Source: Streptomyces sp. NBC_00078
GTDB lineage: Bacteria > Actinomycetota > Actinomycetes > Streptomycetales > Streptomycetaceae
DNA: 64,000 nt
Direction: 5' to 3'
Assembly: GCF_026343335.1 (NCBI RefSeq)
Contig: NZ_JAPELX010000001.1
Location: forward strand, 8,246,001 to 8,310,000
Positions 8,380 through 16,547 of the stretch are shown piece after piece (within the stretch, counting starts at the first letter, position 1; each line of letters starts with the position of its first letter). The notes under the pieces are model-generated. The model made no database searches. It was given only the letters and a program-made list of their open reading frames with translations, and was not told where the DNA came from. The position numbers and the translations under genes were made by a program.

Positions 8380-9819
8380 CTAGGCGGACACCTCCGACCG
8401 GTCCCCGCCCCACAGCGTGTGGAACGCGCCGTCCCGGTCCGTGCGCCGGTACGTGTGCGCGCCGAAGAAGTCCCGCTGCCCCTGGGTCAGGGCCGCGGGC
8501 AGGCGCTCGGCGCGCAGGGCGTCGTAGTAGGCGAGGGCCGCGGCGAAGCCGGGGGTCGGGACGCCCTGGCGGGTGGCGGCGACCAGGACCTCGCGCCAGT
8601 CGTCCTGGGCGGCCGCGATCTCCTGGGCGAACGTCTCGTCGGACAGCAGGCTCGGCAGGTCGGCGCGAGCGTCGTAGGCCGCGCGGATGCGGTCCAGGAA
8701 GGCCGCGCGGATGATGCAGCCGCCGCGCCAGATGGAGGAGACGGCGCCGAGGTCGATGTCCCAGTCGTACTCCTCGCTGCCCGCCTGGATCTCGTGGAAG
8801 CCCTGCGTGTAGGAGACGATCTTCGACGCGTACAGCGCCTGCTCGACACGGTCGGCGAAGGCCCCCGCCTCGGCCTCGGACAGCGGGGACGCCGTCGGGC
8901 CCGCCAGGCCGCGGGACGCCTCGCGCAGCGCCGCGTGACCCGACAGGGACCGGGCGAAGACCGCCTCCGCGATACCGGAGACCGGGACGCCCAGGTCGAG
9001 GGCGATCTGGACGGTCCAGCGGCCGGTGCCCTTCTGCTCGGCCTGGTCCACCACCACGTCCACGAACGGCTCGCCGGTCGCCGCGTCCACGTGGGACAGC
9101 ACCTCGGCGGTGATCTCGATGAGGTATGAGTCCAGGCGGCCCGTGTTCCAGGTGCGGAAGATCTCGGCGATCTGGGCGGGGGAGTATCCGGCCACGTCCC
9201 GCAGCAGCTGGTACGCCTCGCCGATCAGCTGCATGTCGGCGTACTCGATGCCGTTGTGGACCATCTTCACGAAGTGCCCGGCACCGTCGGGGCCGACGTG
9301 TGTCACGCAGGGCGAGCCGTCCTTCGCCTTCGCGGAGATCTTCTCCAGCATCGGGCCGAGCGAGTCGTACGACTCCTTGGGGCCGCCCGGCATGATGCTC
9401 GGGCCGTTGAGTGCGCCCTCCTCGCCGCCGGAGACACCCATGCCGACGAAGTGGATGCCCTGCTCGCGCAGGTCGCGCTCGCGGCGCCGGGTGTCCGCGA
9501 AGTGCGCGTTTCCGCCATCGATGATCATGTCGCCGGGCTCCAGGAGCGGGGCGAACTCCTGGATCACCGCGTCGGTCGGGTCGCCCGCCTTGACCATGAT
9601 GACCAGGCGCCGCGGCCGCTCCAGGGCCGCCACGAACTCCTTGGCGGTCTCGGCCGCGATGAACTCGCCCTCGTCCCCGAACTCCTCCACCAGGGCGTGC
9701 GTGCGCGCCGCCGTCCGGTTGTGCAGCGCGACCGTGTAGCCGTTGCGCGCGAAGTTGCGGGCGAGGTTGCGGCCCATGACCGCGAGTCCCGTGACGCCGA
9801 TCTGGGCTGAAGTGCTCAT
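8380..9819 (-). CDS. gnd: 6-phosphogluconate dehydrogenase, decarboxylating
   Basis: The 479-aa enzyme converts 6-phosphogluconate to ribulose 5-phosphate and CO2 with NADP+ in the oxidative pentose phosphate pathway. It shows the Rossmann start GVTGLAVMGRNLARN, the DGGNAHFADTRRR segment, GVSGGEEGALNGPSIMPGG, the catalytic GHFVKMVHNGIEY with its Lys, the RGGCIIRAAFLDRI helix and a C-terminal HTLWGGDR. Length is typical of the long form. TTAGGAG is 9-10 bp before the ATG at 9819. It is divergent from rpfD, with 278 bp between starts. Confidence 0.97.
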   Translation of the reverse strand: MSTSAQIGVTGLAVMGRNLARNFARNGYTVALHNRTAARTHALVEEFGDEGEFIAAETAKEFVAALERPRRLVIMVKAGDPTDAVIQEFAPLLEPGDMIIDGGNAHFADTRRRERDLREQGIHFVGMGVSGGEEGALNGPSIMPGGPKESYDSLGPMLEKISAKAKDGSPCVTHVGPDGAGHFVKMVHNGIEYADMQLIGEAYQLLRDVAGYSPAQIAEIFRTWNTGRLDSYLIEITAEVLSHVDAATGEPFVDVVVDQAEQKGTGRWTVQIALDLGVPVSGIAEAVFARSLSGHAALREASRGLAGPTASPLSEAEAGAFADRVEQALYASKIVSYTQGFHEIQAGSEEYDWDIDLGAVSSIWRGGCIIRAAFLDRIRAAYDARADLPSLLSDETFAQEIAAAQDDWREVLVAATRQGVPTPGFAAALAYYDALRAERLPAALTQGQRDFFGAHTYRRTDRDGAFHTLWGGDRSEVSA

Positions 9820-10035
9820 ACGGTTTGGCTCCTAAAGGATCCTGTGTCGGTGGTGCCGGTCGTGCCCGTCAGTATCGACCCACCGACCATCCTTGCCTGC
9901 CGGTTCGCCGAGCGCATGTCCGGGGTGCCCGACGTGCCGCAGGCAGATACGCACGTCGAGCACCACCCGCCTCAGTCGATCTGCAACTCCCGTGAATTCC
10001 TGGTTGCTTGCGGGACAGGGCGGCCGATTGCCGTC

Positions 10036-10065
10036 TTGTCATGGCCTGTTCGGGGCGCTTACTTT
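10036..10065 (+). promoter_or_regulatory. Candidate rpfD promoter
   Basis: TTGTCA (10036-10041) and TACTTT (10060-10065) are separated by 18 bp and lie 32 bp before the rpfD start. The -35 is embedded in TTGTCATGG, the same word that recurs before the GH2 gene at 16.5 kb. No c-di-AMP (ydaO) riboswitch could be recognised in the short leader. Confidence 0.45.
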
Positions 10066-10097
10066 TGGCCCTCGGACGCATGTCGAGGGGGATCTTC

Positions 10098-11291
10098 ATG
10101 GCCGTACGCGGCCGGCACCGCCGGTATCAGCCGAAAAGGATCAACCGCGCCTCACTCACCATCACGGTCGGCGGCGCGGGCATGGCAATCCCGCTGATCG
10201 GCGCCGGCACCGCCCACGCGGCCGACGTGTCCACCTGGAACAAGGTCGCCGCCTGCGAGTCGACCGACAACTGGAGCATCAACACCGGCAACGGCTTCTA
10301 CGGCGGACTGCAGTTCACGCAGTCGACCTGGGAGGCATACGGCGGCACGGCGTACGCGCGGCGCGCGGATCTGGCCACCAGGGACCAGCAGATCGCCGTC
10401 GCGGAGAAGGTCCTGGACGGGCAGGGGCCGCATGCCTGGCCGGCCTGCTCGGCGAAGGCCGGACTGACCAGGGGCGGCGGCACCCCGGACGTCCATCCCG
10501 CCGGGGGCACCTCCGAGAGCGGGAGCACCGTCAAGAAGGCCTCGGTGCAGGACGTTCAGCCGCAGACCACGCCCCAGTCCCGGGCGGGTACGGCCGAGAT
10601 GTACACCGTGGTGCGCGGTGACAGCCTCTCCGAGATCGCCGACAACGAGCGTCTGCGAGGCGGCTGGCGGCAGCTGTACGCAGCGAACCGCAGGACGATC
10701 GGGGCGGACCCCGACCTGATCCTGCCGGGCCAGCGGCTGAAGCTGCACACGAAGGACCCCGGGACGACCCGCAGCGGCTCCAAGTCCTCGACGGAGAAGA
10801 CCTCTTCGGCCACCGAGGAGAAGACCCCCTCGGCCACCGGGAGAAAGGCCCCCTCGGCCACCGAGCACAAGGCCAGGCCCAGCGGTCACTCCCTCGTCGC
10901 CCCGGTCCACGGCTCGCTCGGCACCCCGTACCACGTGGCCGGCTCCTCCTGGTCGAAGGGCTACCACACCGGAGTCGACTTCCCGGTGCCGACCGGCACC
11001 ACCGTGAAGGCGGTCGCGGCCGGCCGGGTGGTCAGCGCCGGCTGGGGCGGCAGCTACGGCTACCAGGTGGTGATACGGCACTCCGACGGCCGCTACAGCC
11101 AGTACGGCCATCTGTCGGCGATCTCCGTGAAGGCCGGACAGGGAGTGGGCAGCGGGCAGCGCATCGGCCGCTCCGGCTCGACGGGCAACGCGACGGGCCC
11201 GCATCTGCACTTCGAGGTGCGGACGGGGCCCGGTTTTGGTTCCGACATCGACCCTGTGGCGTATCTCAGGGCCGGCGGCGTCAGGATCTGA
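10098..11291 (+). CDS. rpfD: Resuscitation-promoting factor, Rpf-LysM-M23 (RpfD-like)
   Basis: A 397-aa secreted cell-wall hydrolase. The start at 10098 follows GAGGGGG; an in-frame ATG at 10080 is weaker. The signal peptide ends near GTAHA-AD (about residue 41). Next come the Rpf transglycosylase-like domain (about 43-117, WNKVAACESTDNWSINTG, catalytic Glu54), a LysM domain (about 172-220, YTVVRGDSLSEIADN), a Ser/Thr/Lys linker containing a repeated SATE-type unit, and a LytM/M23 endopeptidase (about 280-395) with YHTGVDFP and GPHLHFEV zinc motifs. Such proteins remodel peptidoglycan at spore germination and resuscitation. The combination with M23, next to gnd, fits S. coelicolor RpfD from memory. 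Its 3' end overlaps the convergent DMT gene by 11 bp. Confidence 0.92.
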   Translation: MAVRGRHRRYQPKRINRASLTITVGGAGMAIPLIGAGTAHAADVSTWNKVAACESTDNWSINTGNGFYGGLQFTQSTWEAYGGTAYARRADLATRDQQIAVAEKVLDGQGPHAWPACSAKAGLTRGGGTPDVHPAGGTSESGSTVKKASVQDVQPQTTPQSRAGTAEMYTVVRGDSLSEIADNERLRGGWRQLYAANRRTIGADPDLILPGQRLKLHTKDPGTTRSGSKSSTEKTSSATEEKTPSATGRKAPSATEHKARPSGHSLVAPVHGSLGTPYHVAGSSWSKGYHTGVDFPVPTGTTVKAVAAGRVVSAGWGGSYGYQVVIRHSDGRYSQYGHLSAISVKAGQGVGSGQRIGRSGSTGNATGPHLHFEVRTGPGFGSDIDPVAYLRAGGVRI

Positions 11292-12423
11292 CGCGCTCCC
11301 GGTGCCGGTCGTGACCCGGCATCGGGACGTACGAGCCGCCGTAGAAGGGGCCGTAGAAGCGGTACCTGGCCGGGTCGGCGGGCTCCGCGTCGGCCTGGTC
11401 GTAGGCCACCGCCAGGATCGTGGGGCCCGCCTGCGCGGGGACCAGGACCTCCTCGCGCAGGGCGGCCGTGGCCGGCCGCTCGGGGATCACGGCGAGCAGC
11501 TGCTCGACGGGGGTCGGTCCGGCGAGTTCCCCGACGGGCGTCGGCCCGGTGACGGGCTCGGCCGGCTCCTCCGGCGCGGCGGCCTGCACCGCGGCGCGCG
11601 CCATGCGTTCCGTCGTCAGCAGGATCAGGCCACCCGCCGCCACCACGCCGCAGCTCAGCGCGAGCGCGGTGCCCGTGGTGCCGTAGCGGAAGGTCTCGCC
11701 GAACATCGTGATGCCGACCGCGGCCGCGACCACCGGATTCACGACGGTCAGGGTGGCCAGCGGGGCGGTGAGACCGGCGCCACGGTAGGAGGCCTGGGAC
11801 AGCAGCATGCCGGCCGTGGCGAAGACGCCGATCACGGCCAGGGCGGGAAGGTCGGTCGAGGACACGCCGTCGGTCCAGTCGACCGCGACGGTCTTCGTGA
11901 ACACCGAGGACATACCGAACGCGATGCCGGAACCGGTCGCGAGCAGCATGCTGCGCACCGCCGGGTGCCGGTGAGCGGCCCGGCCCGCGATCATCAGCGC
12001 CAGGACCACGCCGCCGGAGACCACGGCCACGCCGACCCGCTGGGCCGTGTCCAGCGACTGCGACTCGGAGGAGCCGACCAGGGACAGCAGACCGGCCAGG
12101 CCCACGGTCGCCATGATCGCGCCCCGCCAGGCGGTCGCACCGGCCTTGCGGCCCACGAACAGCGCCGCCATCGGCAGCGCGAACACGATCGTCAGCGCGC
12201 CCAGCGGCTGCACCAGGCTCAGCGGGCCGTAAGCCAGCGCCACCACGTGCAGCAGTCCGCCCAGGCCGTTGAGCGCCACCGCGGCCCACCAGGTCGGCCG
12301 GCGCAGCGGCGCGTACTCCTGGTCGGGGGAGGACACCGCGACGTGCTCCTGCACGATCGCCCCGCCCGCGTAGGCGACGGCGGAGACGAGCGACAACAGC
12401 ACGGACAACGCGAGGGCACTCAC
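11281..12423 (-). CDS. DMT-family transporter with cytoplasmic tail
   Basis: The 380-aa protein starts at GTG 12423 behind GAGGAG; the 64-residue in-frame extension upstream is not membrane-like. It has about nine to ten hydrophobic helices in the EamA/DMT pattern (for example GPLSLVQPLGALTIVFALPM and TLTVVNPVVAAAVGITMFGE), followed by a ~90-residue Pro/Glu/Ala-rich hydrophilic tail ending in RYRFYGPFYGGSYVPMPG. Substrate unknown; possibilities include metabolites, metals or nucleosides. It converges on rpfD with overlapping stops, and diverges from the Fe-S gene. Confidence 0.85.
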   Translation of the reverse strand: MSALALSVLLSLVSAVAYAGGAIVQEHVAVSSPDQEYAPLRRPTWWAAVALNGLGGLLHVVALAYGPLSLVQPLGALTIVFALPMAALFVGRKAGATAWRGAIMATVGLAGLLSLVGSSESQSLDTAQRVGVAVVSGGVVLALMIAGRAAHRHPAVRSMLLATGSGIAFGMSSVFTKTVAVDWTDGVSSTDLPALAVIGVFATAGMLLSQASYRGAGLTAPLATLTVVNPVVAAAVGITMFGETFRYGTTGTALALSCGVVAAGGLILLTTERMARAAVQAAAPEEPAEPVTGPTPVGELAGPTPVEQLLAVIPERPATAALREEVLVPAQAGPTILAVAYDQADAEPADPARYRFYGPFYGGSYVPMPGHDRHRERVRS

Positions 12424-12651
12424 GAGCTGCTCCTCTGCGTGCGGCGGGGGAGGTGATCCCTGCGCGACGAACGGTCGGCCTTCATAACCAACACGATGCC
12501 TTGTCGATCTGTTCCCGTCGTCGTCCCTGAGCAGGCAATGGGTCCTACTGCCGATGGAGTACGAATCGGGCGCCGTCCTCCCCAAGGTGGGCGACACGGG
12601 GTGGGGACCCCCCAATGGGAACCCCTAGGGCGCTTGGTACTACTGCTCCTC

Positions 12652-13428
12652 GTGGACCTCGATCAGGATCTCGCCGCCCTCGGACCGCTCGGCGGCTTCT
12701 TCGTACTACGCACCGGCGGAGCACCGCATGCGCCCCTGCCGACGCTGGCGGACGCATACACGACGTACACCTGCACGACGCACACGACGTATCCGCAGGA
12801 AAACCAGTCTTCAGATGCTCGCGGAAATCCTATTACTTTTCGGGTCGAAAAGGTCGCTCATTCTCTCCGCGCTCCCGAGATGCGGATCGCTGTCTCCGTC
12901 GCCCAGCAGGGGCTCGCGGCCCGGCTGTGGTCGGTGACGCTCGCCTGCGCCGTGCTCTACGGCAGCGTCCCCGACCTGGACCCCGGGCTGCTGCACTGGG
13001 ATCCCGACGCAGGCGCCCCCGACGACCTGTGGCTCGCCGAGGTGCGCCCGCTGCCCGCGGACGCCGCGACCGTCGCGGACGTCGTGCTGAAGGGCCACCT
13101 CGAACCGCTGGCGGCGGCCCTGCGCGCCCGCCACCGCGTCGCCCCCGGCCTGCTGCGGGGCAACGCGGCATCCGCGCTGGCGGGCGCCGCCCGGCAACTG
13201 GACCACTGGGCCGCCGCCCACGGACACCCCCGGGCGGCCGCGCACACCCGCTCCCTCGCCGCCGGACTCCTCGCGCACCCTCTGCTGTCCGGCACCGGAA
13301 CCCTCACCGGCACCTCGTTCCGCCGCCGCAGCTGCTGCCTCTACTACCGGGTGCCCGGCGGAGGCCTGTGCGGTGACTGTTGCTTCACACGACCGCCGCG
13401 CTCTTCCGCGCACGGCACATCTGGGTGA
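12652..13428 (+). CDS. FhuF-like (2Fe-2S)-binding protein
   Basis: About 258 aa from the GTG at 12652; the start is uncertain because no ribosome binding site is clear. The C-terminus has the FhuF siderophore-reductase iron-sulfur pattern C-C-x10-C-x2-C (SCCLYYRVPGGGLCGDC). The body (VAQQGLAARLWSVTLACAVL and DLDPGLLHWDPDAGAPDDLW) matches streptomycete members of that family. Such proteins are thought to release iron from ferric siderophores by reduction, in the cytoplasm. Between roughly 12758 and 12868 the sequence is lower in G+C and encodes a Thr/Tyr-rich stretch (YTTYTCTTHTTYPQEN) unlike the rest, suggesting an insertion or decayed segment. It ends 38 bp before glgA. Confidence 0.75.
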   Translation: MDLDQDLAALGPLGGFFVLRTGGAPHAPLPTLADAYTTYTCTTHTTYPQENQSSDARGNPITFRVEKVAHSLRAPEMRIAVSVAQQGLAARLWSVTLACAVLYGSVPDLDPGLLHWDPDAGAPDDLWLAEVRPLPADAATVADVVLKGHLEPLAAALRARHRVAPGLLRGNAASALAGAARQLDHWAAAHGHPRAAAHTRSLAAGLLAHPLLSGTGTLTGTSFRRRSCCLYYRVPGGGLCGDCCFTRPPRSSAHGTSG

Positions 13429-13466
13429 CCATGAGAGAACCGGTCGCCGAGAGCTGGGGGTTGCGG

Positions 13467-14618
13467 GTGCGAGTGGGACTGCTGACCCGGGAGTACCCGC
13501 CGGACGTGTACGGCGGCGCGGGTGTTCATGTCGAGTTCCTCGCCCGGGAGTTGACGAACCTGGTCGACCTCGAAGTGCACTGCTGGGGCGAGGGCCGCGG
13601 GGTGGGCGTCATACGCCACCGTCCCTGGGCCGCCCTCGACACCGCCAACGACGCGCTGCGCACGTTCTCCGTCGACCTCGCGATGGCCGCCGGACTCGAA
13701 GGCCGCGAGCTCGTGCACTCCCACACCTGGTACGCCAACCTCGGCGGCCACCTCGCCAAGATGCTGTACGGCGTACCGCACGTGATGACGGCGCACTCCC
13801 TGGAGCCGCTGCGCCCCTGGAAGGCCGAGCAGCTCGGCGGCGGATACGCCCTCTCCAGCTGGGCGGAGCGCACCGCGACAGAGACCGCCGACGCCGTGAT
13901 CGCCGTGTCCGGCGCCATGCGCGAGGACATCCTCACCTGCTATCCGACGCTGGATCCGGCCAAGGTCCACATCGTGCACAACGGCATCGACACCACCCTC
14001 TACCGCCCCGACAGCGGCACCGGCGTGCTGGAGCGCCTCGGCCTCGACCGGAAGCGCCCGTACGTCCTGTTCGTCGGCCGCATCACCCGCCAGAAGGGCG
14101 TGCCCCACCTGCTGCGGGCCGTGCGGGACATCGACCCGGCCGCACAGGTCGTGCTGTGCGCGGGAGCGCCGGACACCCCGGAGATCGACCGGGAGTTCCG
14201 CGATCTCTACCAGGAGCTGAGCCGCGTGCGCGAGGGCGTGCACTGGATTCCCCAGATGCTGCCGCGCCCCGAGGTGATCCAGCTCCTCACGCACGCCGCC
14301 GCGTTCGTCTGCCCGTCGGTGTACGAACCCCTCGGTATCGTCAACCTGGAGGCGATGGCCTGCGGGACTCCCGTCGTGGCCTCCCGGGTCGGCGGCATCC
14401 CCGAGGTCGTGGACGACGGCAGCACGGGGCTGCTCGTGCCCGTGGACGACGACTTCGAGGCGGGCCTCACGCGGGCACTGGACCAGGTGATCGGCGATCC
14501 GGAGGCCGCCCGCCGGATGGGCGAGGCCGGCCGGGAGCGCGCGGTGGAGGAGTTCGGCTGGGACGCCGTCGCCCGCCGTACGGTCCGTCTTTACGAGGAG
14601 ACCCTCAAACTGGGTTAG
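13467..14618 (+). CDS. glgA: Glycogen synthase, actinobacterial GT4-type
   Basis: The 383-aa protein transfers glucose from ADP-glucose to glycogen; in mycobacteria the orthologue (GlgM) makes maltose 1-phosphate, so that product is also possible. The start at GTG 13467 gives the family's RVGLLTREYPPDVYGGAGVH beginning, with a run of G upstream. Motifs are HSHTWYANLGGHLAK, VGRITRQKGVPHLL and the donor-binding E-x7-E (EPLGIVNLEAMACGTPVVAS). It is followed after 91 bp by glgC on the same strand, forming a glycogen module. The in-frame start at 13380 would overlap the FhuF gene and is rejected. Confidence 0.93.
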   Translation: MRVGLLTREYPPDVYGGAGVHVEFLARELTNLVDLEVHCWGEGRGVGVIRHRPWAALDTANDALRTFSVDLAMAAGLEGRELVHSHTWYANLGGHLAKMLYGVPHVMTAHSLEPLRPWKAEQLGGGYALSSWAERTATETADAVIAVSGAMREDILTCYPTLDPAKVHIVHNGIDTTLYRPDSGTGVLERLGLDRKRPYVLFVGRITRQKGVPHLLRAVRDIDPAAQVVLCAGAPDTPEIDREFRDLYQELSRVREGVHWIPQMLPRPEVIQLLTHAAAFVCPSVYEPLGIVNLEAMACGTPVVASRVGGIPEVVDDGSTGLLVPVDDDFEAGLTRALDQVIGDPEAARRMGEAGRERAVEEFGWDAVARRTVRLYEETLKLG

Positions 14619-14709
14619 AAAGGAAGACAGCGGCAGGGAGTTCCTCGAACAGGCTTACACCCCCCTGTGCAGGGGCAGGCATGGATCAACCACGGTGAGG
14701 GGAGCGGCC

Positions 14710-15930
14710 ATGCGTCGTGGCGGACCTTCGGTGCTCGGGATCGTACTGGCGGGCGGAGAAGGCAAACGCCTGATGCCCCTGACCGCGGACAGGGCGAAAC
14801 CAGCGGTCACCTTCGGCGGCACGTACCGCCTTGTCGACTTCGTCCTGTCCAATCTCGTCAACAGCGACATCCTGCGCATCTGCGTCCTCACGCAGTACAA
14901 GTCGCACTCGCTGGACCGGCACATCACCACCACCTGGCGGATGTCGAGCCTGCTCGGCAACTACGTCACCCCGGTCCCGGCGCAGCAGCGGCTCGGCCCG
15001 CGCTGGTACCTGGGCAGCGCCGACGCCATCCTGCAGTCCCTGAACCTCGTGCACGACGAGGGGCCCGAGTACGTCGTCGTCTTCGGCGCCGACCACGTGT
15101 ACCGCATGGACCCCAGCCAGATGCTGGCCCAGCACATGGAGAGCGGCGCGGGAGTGACCGTCGCGGGGATCCGCGTGCCGCGCGCCGAGTCCTCGCAGTT
15201 CGGCGTGATCACCCCGGGCTCGGACGGACTGACGGTCGAGCGTTTCCTGGAGAAGCCCGCCGACCCGCCCGGCCTTGCGGACGATCCGGAGTGCGTGTTC
15301 GCCTCGATGGGCAACTACATCTTCACCACCAAGGCCCTCATCGAGGCCCTGCAGCGGGACGCCGAGGACGAGCACTCCGTGCACGACATGGGCGGCTCGA
15401 TCCTGCCCCAGCTCACCGACCGCGGCGAGGCGATGCTGTACGACTTCAGCGCCAACCACGTGCCCGGCGAGACCACCCGCGACCGCGGCTACTGGCGTGA
15501 CGTCGGCACCCTCGACGCGTACTACGACGCCCATATGGACCTGATCGCCGAGCGCCCGGCCTTCAACCTCTACAACCGCCAGTGGCCCATCTACACCCAC
15601 GCCAACCAGCTCTCCCCGGCCCGCTTCAACGCGGGCGGCATGGCCAGTGAGTCCATCATCAGCGCGGGCTGCCTCATCCGGGGCCAGGTCACCCGGTCCA
15701 TCCTGTCCCCCGGTGTCAGGGTCGACCCGGGCGCCGTGGTCCAGGGCTCGGTCCTGCACGACAACGTCCGCATCGGCCGTGGCGCGGTGGTGCGCGGGGC
15801 GGTCCTGGACAAGAACGTCGAGGTCCCGCCCGGCGCCACGATCGGCGTCAACCCGGACCGGGACGCGGAGCTGTACACCGTCTCCGAGGGCGGGGTGATC
15901 GCCCTCGGGAAGGGGCAGGTGGTGTCGTAG
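14710..15930 (+). CDS. glgC: Glucose-1-phosphate adenylyltransferase
   Basis: The 406-aa enzyme makes ADP-glucose from ATP and glucose 1-phosphate, the committed step of bacterial glycogen synthesis. Motifs are GGEGKRLMPLTADRAKPAV for nucleotide binding, FGADHVYRMD with the catalytic Asp, VERFLEKPADPP for substrate binding, and a C-terminal left-handed beta-helix (SILSPGVRVDPGAVVQGSVL). GAGGGGAG is 7 bp upstream of the ATG. Probably co-transcribed with glgA. It ends 12 bp from the convergent cupin gene without an obvious terminator. Confidence 0.96.
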   Translation: MRRGGPSVLGIVLAGGEGKRLMPLTADRAKPAVTFGGTYRLVDFVLSNLVNSDILRICVLTQYKSHSLDRHITTTWRMSSLLGNYVTPVPAQQRLGPRWYLGSADAILQSLNLVHDEGPEYVVVFGADHVYRMDPSQMLAQHMESGAGVTVAGIRVPRAESSQFGVITPGSDGLTVERFLEKPADPPGLADDPECVFASMGNYIFTTKALIEALQRDAEDEHSVHDMGGSILPQLTDRGEAMLYDFSANHVPGETTRDRGYWRDVGTLDAYYDAHMDLIAERPAFNLYNRQWPIYTHANQLSPARFNAGGMASESIISAGCLIRGQVTRSILSPGVRVDPGAVVQGSVLHDNVRIGRGAVVRGAVLDKNVEVPPGATIGVNPDRDAELYTVSEGGVIALGKGQVVS

Positions 15931-15942
15931 CCGGCGGGCCGG

Positions 15943-16329
15943 TCAGCCGGAGGCCTCCCGCATCGCCTGGAAGTTCTTCATGATGGCCTCGCTGGTGGGC
16001 CGCACATCCTTGGTCGGGCTGAACTGCAGCGCCTCGGTGCCCGGTGCGGTGCGCACGGGGACATGTCCGGGCGGTGCGTAGTACGCGTCGCCCTCCTCGT
16101 ACACCTCGTCGCGGTCCGCGTAGTGGAAGATCAGCTGCCCCTTGAAGACATAGCCCCAGTGCGGGCACTGGCACCGGTCGTCGGGCAGGCCCCTGAGCAG
16201 GAGCGTGTGATCGACGTTCTCGCGGAAGGTGATGAAGTCCACCGTGTAGTCGTCCAGCTCCTCGGACCGGTCGAGAACGATTCCGAAGTCGCCGCCCTGG
16301 GTGGCCGTCTCCCTGGATACCTTCGACAT
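15943..16329 (-). CDS. Cupin-domain protein
   Basis: The 128-aa protein has a single double-stranded beta-helix. Its segments include CQCPHWGYVFKGQLIFHYAD and EEGDAYYAPPGHVPVRTAPG, matching the two cupin motifs with a partial metal-ligand set. The ATG at 16329 follows AAAGGGGCGAGG. It resembles small cytoplasmic sensor or oxygenase-like cupins; the ligand is unknown. It faces glgC convergently and is divergent from the GH2 gene, with 218 bp between starts. Confidence 0.85.
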   Translation of the reverse strand: MSKVSRETATQGGDFGIVLDRSEELDDYTVDFITFRENVDHTLLLRGLPDDRCQCPHWGYVFKGQLIFHYADRDEVYEEGDAYYAPPGHVPVRTAPGTEALQFSPTKDVRPTSEAIMKNFQAMREASG

Positions 16330-16466
16330 CTGCCTCGCCCCTTTCTGCTGAGGGTGCCGTCGCAGCCGACTCACGACCCGCGCGGCACAGGGGTGACATC
16401 CCCATTCTTCGCCGGTGGTGGTGAGGGGGCCACTCGCCGGGTCCCGCCTCGGCTTGTCCCGTCCCC

Positions 16467-16539
16467 TTGTCATGTCCCTGGACGCAATCCGGAATCCGTG
16501 TTGTCATGCCAACTGCTGTCCATGACAACGTTGTTATGG
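16467..16539. promoter_or_regulatory. Cluster of TTGTCATG half-sites before the GH2 gene
   Basis: TTGTCATG occurs at 16467-16474 and 16501-16508, its complement CATGACAA at 16521-16528, and TTGTTATG at 16531-16538. The last two form a near-perfect 20-bp palindrome (16520-16539) with an ACAACGTTGT core, like LacI-family operators. The middle pair forms another inverted repeat with a 12-bp spacer. The cluster ends 8 bp before the GTG start, so binding would block transcription or translation of the glycosidase operon. No LacI gene is in the window. Confidence 0.6.
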
Positions 16540-16547
16540 GAGGTTCC

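Noticed and set aside
9820..10097. Possible ydaO (c-di-AMP) riboswitch before rpfD
   Set aside because: Some streptomycete rpf genes have one, but the leader after the candidate promoter is only about 30 nt and shows no recognisable conserved elements.
12424..12651. Iron box (DmdR/Fur type) before the FhuF-like gene
   Set aside because: No TTAGGTTAGGCTAACCTAA-like sequence is present; only G+C-rich partial symmetries were found.
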